The position numbers were made by a program, and so were the translations under genes. A stretch of DNA of 35,003 bases from positions 1 to 35,003 of IMG/VR virus record IMGVR_UViG_3300021962_000330; one strand, given 5' to 3'. Source of the stretch: a virus. This document shows, piece after piece, positions 29,106 to 35,003 of the stretch. Below the pieces are notes generated by a model. That model saw only the letters and a program-made list of their open reading frames with translations, was not told the DNA's origin and ran no database searches. Positions within the stretch are counted from its first letter, which is position 1. The number at the start of each line of letters is the position of its first letter.

Positions 29106-29213
29106 ATGATAAGATATATAAAACGATTGTGGAATGGTATGGATGAGCAAGATAAGATATTAACTATCTATTTGTTATTTCTTGCGGTATTAGTATTCAT
29201 ATCCACATTCTAA
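29106..29213 (+). CDS. Single-span membrane peptide, 35 aa
   Basis: ATG 29106 to TAA 29211-29213. A charged start then ILTIYLLFLAVLVFISTF, one transmembrane helix. 5 bases after the previous gene. Confidence 0.45.
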   Translation: MIRYIKRLWNGMDEQDKILTIYLLFLAVLVFISTF

Positions 29214-29229
29214 AACGAACACCAAAATA

Positions 29230-29553
29230 ATGAAACGATTAAACATTGAAAACTTTACGCTTATTAACCGAAAGGATACTGCTAACTTTACTATATTCAA
29301 TCCCGAAGTAAAGGAGGATAGTTATGAGTTCCTATTTAAATTTAGAGATGGTAGGACTTCTGATGTAGGTGAAGTGGTTATTCAAAGAAATGAATCCCTA
29401 TACAATCCAAACACATTTTATTTGGATGTACGTTGGAAAGAGCGTACTAACTCCATCTATTCCGAAAATGTGATATATGAGGTATTCGGAAAGAAAGTAC
29501 AATTTTTTGAAAAGTTGGATGAGATAATATTAGGAAAATTAAAGCATATATAA
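29230..29553 (+). CDS. MLTIEN-family protein, copy 8 (107 aa)
   Basis: Begins MKRLNIENFTLINRKDTANF, then YEFLFKFRDGRTSDVGEVVI and a closing helix KVQFFEKLDEIILGKL. Its stop overlaps the start of copy 9 (TAATG). Confidence 0.65.
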   Translation: MKRLNIENFTLINRKDTANFTIFNPEVKEDSYEFLFKFRDGRTSDVGEVVIQRNESLYNPNTFYLDVRWKERTNSIYSENVIYEVFGKKVQFFEKLDEIILGKLKHI

Positions 29554-30182
29554 TGTTACAATTAGAAAACATACATAAATTAGATGGTAAATTAATTGGT
29601 GATTGGAAATGCTACTATGTTGGAGAAGAAGGTGAGTACTATCGTATCTTTTTTGATTCAATGACTACTACTGATATAAGAGCTGAATTCCGTTTATACA
29701 AAGAGGACCAGATAAAGGGATTATGGACATTAAGTGGAAAGTTGGATAATAAAGCTAACGTAGTGTCCGCATTACAAACCAATCCTATTAGAGATGTTCA
29801 AGCTCTTTCAATAGATGAATTAAGAACACCTGATATGTTTTGTGCGGCATTGGGTAGAAGCCTTTTCCAATTCAATGAAATGTTAAGGGTGGGTATTCCT
29901 ACACAATGGATACCAAAAACATATAACACATCATCATTGGCTAGAAGGATTAACGGAGGAGGACATTCTTTTGGCGGACATCAAATCCCCAAACCTCCAC
30001 CTATATCAGCACCTCAATGGTATGTTAAGGAAGAAGAAGTTAATATGCCTACAATGTGGGAAACTTTTAAAGAGATGGTTAAGTGGGATAAATGGATTAA
30101 CATTCTATTCCCTATGAAACAAGCGATAGAGCAAGTTATACCTAAAAAGAAAAAGATAACCGCTAAAAAAGCAGCGTACTAA
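29553..30182 (+). CDS. MLTIEN-family protein with C-terminal extension, copy 9 (209 aa)
   Basis: Family domain in residues 1-110 (MLQLENIHKLDGKLIGDWKC, closing at TPDMFCAALGRSLFQF), then an added region with Gly/His/Pro-rich linker (NGGGHSFGGHQIPKPPP) and a Lys-rich end (PKKKKITAKKAAY). The extension suggests a tether to nucleic acid or membrane (inference). Confidence 0.7.
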   Translation: MLQLENIHKLDGKLIGDWKCYYVGEEGEYYRIFFDSMTTTDIRAEFRLYKEDQIKGLWTLSGKLDNKANVVSALQTNPIRDVQALSIDELRTPDMFCAALGRSLFQFNEMLRVGIPTQWIPKTYNTSSLARRINGGGHSFGGHQIPKPPPISAPQWYVKEEEVNMPTMWETFKEMVKWDKWINILFPMKQAIEQVIPKKKKITAKKAAY

Positions 30183-30184
30183 TT

Positions 30185-30493
30185 ATGAGATTAGATATAA
30201 AAAATATACATAAGTTAGTAGATTCGGAATACCATAAGAGTAGATTCGTATGTACTAATGCGATAGAAACGGAAACCAACTATCGATTTCAATTTCACGA
30301 TACCCATTATGCTACATCAAGATACGTTTGGATTGAGGTTAGTAGAATCGGCCATCGGAATCTAATCGAAGATAAATGGGAGTATCGATTAAACTACCCA
30401 AACCACCCAATACATTCCGTAACTGCCGATTGGTTAGGGTTTCCACCTAATGCAGTAAAATTAATGGAAGATTGCTTACACTATTCACTATGA
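30185..30493 (+). CDS. MLTIEN-family protein, copy 10 (102 aa)
   Basis: Begins MRLDIKNIHKLVDSEYHKSR, then NYRFQFHDTHYATSRYVWIE and a C-terminal helix. Overlaps copy 11 by ATGA (30490-30493). Confidence 0.6.
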   Translation: MRLDIKNIHKLVDSEYHKSRFVCTNAIETETNYRFQFHDTHYATSRYVWIEVSRIGHRNLIEDKWEYRLNYPNHPIHSVTADWLGFPPNAVKLMEDCLHYSL

Positions 30494-30987
30494 GTATAAT
30501 GAGAACAAAAGGACAAGGAAACTTAGTTGTAAATAAAAATAGATTTTCTGGCAAAGCTATTATAACCTCCACTCCAATTAGCGCTGGGAGCTGGATGGCT
30601 AACTACTATCAACCAAATCAAACCCAAAAAAATCTTAACATCGACCCGAATCGGAAGTTGGTGATACAAAACTATGCTAAAGACTTAGGTAGTGGTGTAT
30701 TTTGGGGTTGGGATATTATCTCTGCGGATGAAACCGATGAATACTATTTATTTCAATTAAGCCATAGACAGGATTCAAAGTTAAGGGTTTATATTACGTT
30801 GGGTAGAGAATTACAAGTTTCGAATTTAGAGAACAACCTATATCAGATGTATCAATGTTATATGCATGATGATTTAGGAGAATGGAATGAAACGATTTGG
30901 TTTGATTCGACTAATTTAAATCATCCACTATTTTGGGGAAGGGTAGAAACGATTGTAGATAAACATCATCCACTATTACCATTTTAA
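30490..30987 (+). CDS. MLTIEN-family protein with N-terminal extension, copy 11 (165 aa)
   Basis: ATG 30490 overlaps the previous stop. The first 60 residues are Asn/Ser/Gln-rich (GQGNLVVNKNRFSGKA, similar to the start of the protein at 16259). The family domain follows: KLVIQNYAKDLGSGVFWGWD, EYYLFQLSHRQDSKLRVYI, closely parallel to copy 3. Confidence 0.65.
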   Translation: MSIMRTKGQGNLVVNKNRFSGKAIITSTPISAGSWMANYYQPNQTQKNLNIDPNRKLVIQNYAKDLGSGVFWGWDIISADETDEYYLFQLSHRQDSKLRVYITLGRELQVSNLENNLYQMYQCYMHDDLGEWNETIWFDSTNLNHPLFWGRVETIVDKHHPLLPF

Positions 30988-30991
30988 TATT

Positions 30992-31597
30992 ATGAATATG
31001 AACGAAAATCAAATAATGGATTGGTTGAAGTTAAATAAACCAGATGTTTATTATTTAGCTCTATCATCAACCAATTTAGTAAAAAACGGAAATGTAAGAG
31101 ACTTAGGTAAATTGTATGCCGAAGCAAATGAATATATCCAAATAGATTGGATTAATGAAAATACAAATATACAAGTTATAAAAAGAGATGAGTTTGATAA
31201 TAGTGTTACTGCCGATGGGTGGGATATAATTACATCTGATGGTTTGTTAAAGATTCAATCAAAGTTACGATTTGGTGGACTTCATATAGAACAAACACGA
31301 AGGAATACAACAAACAATACTCTTAATAATAGAGCAAACTCTGGATATATTAGATATGCTATTGGTGAGGCTGATGTTTATTTGTTTAGTAAACCAAAAT
31401 CGTTAGAACAATATACTGATATTAAAAATTGGGATATTATAGCCATACCAGAACAAGAACTTATTGATTCAAAATGTCCTGGCTTTTTATATAAAAGTGT
31501 TCCTAAAAAGATATGGACTAAATGGATTGGTAAAGCTAAAGATGTATTGGAACAAACTTATAACCTTAAACAAAATGCTAACAATAGAGAATTATAA
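30992..31597 (+). CDS. Possible PD-(D/E)XK-type nuclease, 201 aa
   Basis: Residues 75-92 (DGWDIITSDGLLKIQSKL) fit the core of PD-(D/E)XK nucleases: D78, then a strand with Q89-x-K91 as the (D/E)xK variant, followed by R121 and D128 in GYIRYAIGEADVYLFSK. The fold fits restriction-enzyme or resolvase-like nucleases. This is motif-level inference. The 3' end overlaps copy 12 by 23 bases. Confidence 0.45.
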   Translation: MNMNENQIMDWLKLNKPDVYYLALSSTNLVKNGNVRDLGKLYAEANEYIQIDWINENTNIQVIKRDEFDNSVTADGWDIITSDGLLKIQSKLRFGGLHIEQTRRNTTNNTLNNRANSGYIRYAIGEADVYLFSKPKSLEQYTDIKNWDIIAIPEQELIDSKCPGFLYKSVPKKIWTKWIGKAKDVLEQTYNLKQNANNREL

Positions 31598-31886
31598 GAA
31601 GATAAAGAATCGTTGGTTTGGAGATTGGCAGATTGGAAAGATTTTGGAAGAAAAATCTTTTTACGCATTGCAATGTTTTCATTCAAGTGGAAAACGTAGT
31701 ATTACAATAGTTATATTTAGAGATGAAACAATCGATACAGAATTCAACGAAACTGCATATAAAATATCTTTATTAGAAGATAGTAAAGGAATTAGTGATG
31801 CTATTGAAGATATTATTTATAAAGCAGTTTTAGAAGATATGGAATTATTCGGAGAATCATTAGTACATTATTTAAATACATTATAA
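31575..31886 (+). CDS. MLTIEN-family protein, copy 12 (103 aa)
   Basis: ATG 31575 gives MLTIENYKKIKNRWFGDWQI; the DNA at the start again reads ATGCTAACAATAGA. An upstream start in the same frame would overlap the nuclease-like gene completely. Core FYALQCFHSSGKRSITIVIF. Overlaps the end of the previous gene. Confidence 0.7.
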   Translation: MLTIENYKKIKNRWFGDWQIGKILEEKSFYALQCFHSSGKRSITIVIFRDETIDTEFNETAYKISLLEDSKGISDAIEDIIYKAVLEDMELFGESLVHYLNTL

Positions 31887-31887
31887 A

Positions 31888-32631
31888 ATGAAAAAAGAAA
31901 AAGCAGTTATAGTTAGTGGGTACTTTAATCCCTTACACAAAGGCCATTTGGATTTGTTTAAGAAAGCGAAACAAATGGGTGATAAACTTTGGGTAATCGT
32001 TAATTCGGATTTCCAAAGAGAATTAAAAGGTTCATCGGAATTTATGTCCGATACTGAGCGATTGGAAATAGTTAAGGCTATTAAGTATGTTGATTATGCA
32101 TTGGTATCATCGGATAGAGATAGAACACAATGCTATACTCTACAACAATTTCACGATATGTTTTCCGATAGATACGATTTAATATTTGCGAATGGTGGTG
32201 ACCAAAATAATGATACAATACCGGAGAAAGAAGTGTGTGAACGTTTGGGTATCGAATTAGTTGATGGGTTGGGTGATAAAATACAAAGTAGTAGTTGGTT
32301 ATTAAAAGGCAATCTTATCAATCAAACAAAAAGATATTTTGAATTATTTTCAACAAAGAATGTAAAGGGATTGGAAAACGAAATGTATTCCGATAATGTA
32401 CATCTTAGAGATTGGAATGGTGAGTGGAAAGGTAAACAGGCTGTTTTGGAAATGAATGAGAACCTATTCAATAATGATTTTACAATCAACATAGATAACA
32501 TTAAGCAAGCAGGTTCAACTACTATTACTACATTTACTCTACATATTGCTGATACTGAATATAAAGTTGTAGATATTATAGATTGGGATAATGATGGTAA
32601 AATAAAAACAATCTTTGCATATAATGGATAA
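31888..32631 (+). CDS. Nucleotidyltransferase fused to a SnoaL/NTF2-like domain, 247 aa
   Basis: Residues 1-135 form a cytidylyltransferase-like fold with SGYFNPLHKGHLDLFKKA (HxGH-type motif at 17-20), FANGGDQNN and IQSSSWLL. Residues about 142-247 resemble an NTF2/SnoaL-like domain (RYFELFSTKNVKGLENEMYS, HLRDWNGEWKGKQAVLEM). The first domain transfers a nucleotide to a phosphate or sugar-phosphate; the second usually binds small molecules. Fusion of the two is unusual. It closes the + strand gene run; a terminator follows. Confidence 0.75.
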   Translation: MKKEKAVIVSGYFNPLHKGHLDLFKKAKQMGDKLWVIVNSDFQRELKGSSEFMSDTERLEIVKAIKYVDYALVSSDRDRTQCYTLQQFHDMFSDRYDLIFANGGDQNNDTIPEKEVCERLGIELVDGLGDKIQSSSWLLKGNLINQTKRYFELFSTKNVKGLENEMYSDNVHLRDWNGEWKGKQAVLEMNENLFNNDFTINIDNIKQAGSTTITTFTLHIADTEYKVVDIIDWDNDGKIKTIFAYNG

Positions 32632-32635
32632 AAAG

Positions 32636-32665
32636 AAAGGGAAGTAATTACACTTCCCTTTTTCT
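32636..32665. terminator. Terminator, usable from both sides
   Basis: AAAGGGAAGT (32636-32645) pairs with ACTTCCCTTT (32652-32661) around a 6-base loop, with T-runs on the + side and an A-run before it. It separates convergent genes. Confidence 0.75.
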
Positions 32666-32695
32666 TTTGAATACCTTGTGATTTATTATAACTTA

Positions 32696-33487
32696 TTAGA
32701 ATTTAGTTCCACAATGTGGGCAGAACTTAAAAGAATCTTTCTTTCTTTTAGCTCCACAATTTCCACAATAGTTTACACTTACTTCTTCGGATGTATATTG
32801 TTTTTGTGATGTTGGTAGAATTTGCCAAGCCACATTCCAAAACGAAAACGTATTGAATGTTTTGTTTGTATGTTGGAATGTTTGGTCAGAACCACTACCC
32901 TTTTCAGTTGTGCCGGTTTCTACTTTATTAGATAGGTTTCTAATGTTTGGACCTGCTAGAGTATTTGTTGAAGTTAAACTGGCATTATAGAATGTGCTTG
33001 TTGTTGTAGTACCCGATGTTAAATTGAAATTCCCACTACCACCTGTTGTAGTAAATGTTATTGGATTTCCATTAACTGTTCCGTTTGAATAAGTGTAAGT
33101 ATTCCCACCCCAAATGTTTGTAGGTTTGTATTCTGAATAGAACTCAATCTCCACATATCCGTTGTTTCTAATCGCATCCTGAACTTCTGAATTGTTTCCA
33201 TTAACTACATAGGTTGAGAACTTAAACTTATCAGGAGAATCCAAAAAGCGTTCTAAAAACACTCTTTCACCCCTTCTAAGAACTATACCACCACCGGCAA
33301 TATAATCGCCATCTATTTTGATTTTAGCCAATACTACTTCTTGTGTAGGATTGAATAATTCAATTTCGTATTCATCTCCATCGGAGAGATACACTTGTCC
33401 ATCAAATTGTTTGATTCTTTTTTTGCCTTTAGTTACGAAGGCTTCTGGTCTTTTGGAAGCAGACCATGTGTTTGTAATGTTGTACAT
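32696..33487 (-). CDS. Zinc-ribbon protein with Gly/Thr/Ser-rich middle, 263 aa
   Basis: Residues 1-120 form a beta-rich domain (YLSDGDEYEIELFNPTQEVV). Residues 125-180 are low-complexity Thr/Asn/Gly. The C-terminus has C241-x-x-C244 and C256-x-x-C259, a complete zinc ribbon (YCGNCGAK and FCPHCGTKF). The leader is A-rich. The overall design resembles phage or large-virus proteins of unknown function. It is on the minus strand and convergent with the gene before it. Confidence 0.65.
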   Translation of the reverse strand: MYNITNTWSASKRPEAFVTKGKKRIKQFDGQVYLSDGDEYEIELFNPTQEVVLAKIKIDGDYIAGGGIVLRRGERVFLERFLDSPDKFKFSTYVVNGNNSEVQDAIRNNGYVEIEFYSEYKPTNIWGGNTYTYSNGTVNGNPITFTTTGGSGNFNLTSGTTTTSTFYNASLTSTNTLAGPNIRNLSNKVETGTTEKGSGSDQTFQHTNKTFNTFSFWNVAWQILPTSQKQYTSEEVSVNYCGNCGAKRKKDSFKFCPHCGTKF

Positions 33488-33717
33488 AATTGTCTTGTTT
33501 TTGTTTGTTTATTTAAGCCTTTATTCGTTGAGGGTTTTATTTTCAACTCAAATGTTTCTAAGAACACTAAAGGATTAACCACAAGGTTTCAATAATATAT
33601 ATTAGCTAAAAATATTTTTGTACAATTTAAAGAACCTTTTTTAACATATTGGGAAAGTCCAACTTTTATTAGATTCTTACAATATATGTCTATATTTATA
33701 TTAAAATAATATAATAT

Positions 33718-33843
33718 ATGATAAATTTACTTATAGCACTTATACTAATATGTGGTACATTTGGAGCTACAATTTCTAAAACAACAAAAGAATATGGATT
33801 CCGTAAACAAAGAGAACATACCGAACCATTAAAGTTGGATTAA
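33718..33843 (+). CDS. Single-span membrane peptide, 41 aa
   Basis: ATG 33718 to TAA 33841-33843. Begins MINLLIALILICGTFGATIS, a transmembrane or signal-anchor helix, then a basic tail. It ends inside the 3' end of the minus-strand gene by 15 bases. Confidence 0.45.
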   Translation: MINLLIALILICGTFGATISKTTKEYGFRKQREHTEPLKLD

Positions 33844-34374
33844 ACTAATTATGGTATTAGCTGTATCATTATTGATTGGTACTTTAAAATAATTTACATC
33901 ATATCGTTCAAGCATTCCAATAATCTCTTTATCAATCTGCATACTTTCTTCTAAGTTTTGAAATCTACCATCCTCTTGATACATTGATGGGTCTCTTTCT
34001 AAAACTATATTAAGTGAATCATAGTGTTGGTGTAAATCAACAATAAATTCATCAAACTTATATCCATAGAACATAGCAGGGTATTCGGGTTCTTCATTGT
34101 ATCTATCTTTGTATATCAATCCAAATAGTATCGGAGAATCAACAATAATATAATCAACTTGTCCATATAGACGTGATATATTACGATGTTGATTTGCTGT
34201 TATATAGAATTGGTCTTTAACTGCATATACATTCCTTTCCCATGCTTGTAACTTTGGAAATTCATAAGGCATCTCTACATTGTATCCTGCCTTTTTCATT
34301 TCATAATATAACCCCGCTGCTTGTGTTGATTTTCCGATGGAAGGTCCACCAAATAGATTTATAATTTTACTCAT
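33829..34374 (-). CDS. P-loop kinase-like (AAA-type) protein, 181 aa
   Basis: Start at 34374 (MSKIINLFGGPSIGKSTQAA), since its promoter lies directly upstream; a longer frame would run across the terminator. Walker A GGPSIGKST (Lys15), a Walker B-like strand DYIIVDSPILFG (Asp79) and a lid-like Arg in VLERDPSMYQ resemble small nucleoside or nicotinamide-riboside kinase-like P-loop proteins. The substrate is unknown. It fits phage nucleotide metabolism. Confidence 0.7.
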   Translation of the reverse strand: MSKIINLFGGPSIGKSTQAAGLYYEMKKAGYNVEMPYEFPKLQAWERNVYAVKDQFYITANQHRNISRLYGQVDYIIVDSPILFGLIYKDRYNEEPEYPAMFYGYKFDEFIVDLHQHYDSLNIVLERDPSMYQEDGRFQNLEESMQIDKEIIGMLERYDVNYFKVPINNDTANTIISLIQL

Positions 34375-34378
34375 TTTG

Positions 34379-34409
34379 TAAAGGTACGAATTTTTTATTA
34401 AAGGGCAAA
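34379..34409 (-). promoter_or_regulatory. Minus-strand promoter of the P-loop gene, leaderless type
   Basis: On the minus strand, TTTG (34409-34406), 19 bases, TTCG, then TACCTTTA (34386-34379). The start codon is only 4 bases further (34374), so the mRNA should have no leader. Confidence 0.65.
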
Positions 34410-34411
34410 AT

Positions 34412-34439
34412 AAAAGGGGAGTTTTTATTCTCCCCTTTT
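34412..34439 (-). terminator. Terminator after the TonB-dependent receptor gene
   Basis: AAAAGGGGAG (34412-34421) pairs with CTCCCCTTTT (34430-34439). On the minus strand it ends in a T-run. It overlaps the -33 box of the P-loop gene by a few bases' distance. Confidence 0.75.
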
Positions 34440-34444
34440 TATTA

Positions 34445-35003
34445 TTAATTAAATAGGTATCTAACACCTAATTGAATTTGGAAACGAGAACCAAATCCTA
34501 CATTATCTCTGAATGAATCGGTGAATGGAACTTTATTTCTACCATCCAAATAAGGGAATGAGTAGATAGGAGTTTTACCATCCGTATCCAATTTAACAAA
34601 GTTAAGCGGAGTCATAGTTGTTGGGATTTGTTGAATACCTAAATCTTTACTAATCAAATTAGTGAAGTTGTAAATATCAGCTGTAAATCTCAATGTATGT
34701 TTTGATTCTTTTACTTTGATATAGAAATCTTGCGTAAAGTTCAAATCCATCCTATGAACCCAAGGTAATACCAATGCTTGTCTTTCAGCAAACTCACCTC
34801 TACGAGAAGAAAGGTATGGGTTGTTTGAAATGAAAGCATCTAATTGTGACCATAATTCTGATTGTGTTCTTGTATCAACTACACCACCTACTGCAGATGC
34901 GTTAGTTAATTTGATTTGAGATGCATCGGCCGGAACGAACATTAAATCGTTACCATTGAAACCATCGTTATTCAAATCACCTGCGTATGTGTAAGAAAGA
35001 GAA
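34445..35003 (-). CDS. TonB-dependent outer-membrane receptor, C-terminal part (truncated by window)
   Basis: The frame is open to the right edge, so only the last 185 or so residues are seen. Near the edge it reads YTYAGDLNNDGFNGNDLMFV, a pattern typical of TonB-dependent receptors of the Chitinophagales, then beta strands such as MDLNFTQDFYIKV and LRFTADIYNFTNL. The last residues RFQIQLGVRYLFN end in Phe-Asn, close to the usual C-terminal beta strand of outer-membrane barrels. This is a bacterial gene and marks the host side of the region. Confidence 0.8.
   Translation of the reverse strand, partial: SLSYTYAGDLNNDGFNGNDLMFVPADASQIKLTNASAVGGVVDTRTQSELWSQLDAFISNNPYLSSRRGEFAERQALVLPWVHRMDLNFTQDFYIKVKESKHTLRFTADIYNFTNLISKDLGIQQIPTTMTPLNFVKLDTDGKTPIYSFPYLDGRNKVPFTDSFRDNVGFGSRFQIQLGVRYLFN

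Noticed and set aside
1-35003. CRISPR arrays and insertion sequences
   Set aside because: I saw no regularly spaced repeats of CRISPR type, no transposase gene and no terminal inverted repeats with target duplication.

Overview
The window looks like an accessory, phage-like region of a Bacteroidota genome, probably from the Chitinophagales. Three things point there. Transcription signals have the Bacteroidota form (TTTG, about 19 bases, then TAnnTTTG or TAnnTTTA). Shine-Dalgarno sites are almost absent; the GGAGG before the gene at 10307 is the exception. The right edge holds the C-terminal end of a TonB-dependent receptor of the type common in that group. Nearly all other genes are small, tightly packed and on the + strand, often joined by ATGA or TAATG overlaps, with many orphan proteins. 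No capsid, tail, terminase, integrase or transposase gene is visible. The region is therefore best read as the early/accessory part of a large prophage, phage-plasmid or similar element.

Layout. 1-5.2 kb: small hypotheticals, an HExxH protein, a calcineurin-like phosphoesterase, a receiver-like cREC protein and a family 2 glycosyltransferase, ended by a strong hairpin at 5.34 kb. 5.4-8.7 kb: a zinc-ribbon protein, an ATP-dependent DNA ligase with a WGR-like N-terminus, and small proteins. 8.75-8.94 kb: a non-coding stretch with long-range base pairing, a likely structured RNA. 8.96-14.5 kb: an SPFH/band-7 protein, an NlpC/P60 hydrolase, a 2OG-Fe(II) oxygenase-like protein, GroES, a cyclophilin and a SemiSWEET-like membrane protein. 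14.5-18.0 kb: first cluster of a paralogous small-protein family starting MLTIEN. 18.2-19.3 kb: five small genes.

19.3-21.3 kb: a non-coding, AT-rich stretch with three perfect DnaA boxes (a candidate replication origin), followed by promoters that drive short G-rich hairpin RNAs. 21.3-28.7 kb: small genes arranged as cassettes. Each cassette has a dyad-symmetric element, a near-identical promoter, one or two short genes, and a C-rich linker (ACCCCTTATACT) fixed between the stop of the first gene and the start of the second. Two linkers are followed directly by ATG-TAA, as if the second gene were missing. Two tandem tRNA-like structures lie at 22.33-22.52 kb. 28.7-31.9 kb: second cluster of the MLTIEN family plus a possible nuclease. 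31.9-35.0 kb: a nucleotidyltransferase fused to a SnoaL/NTF2-like domain, then mostly minus-strand genes (a zinc-ribbon protein, a P-loop kinase-like protein and the truncated TonB receptor).

How the parts may work together (inference): DNA ligase, candidate origin and regulatory cassettes fit a replicating mobile element. GroES, cyclophilin, SPFH and NlpC/P60 proteins fit host takeover or virion maturation and lysis. The expanded MLTIEN family and the cassette-borne orphan proteins have no assigned function and are the most likely place for an undescribed system.
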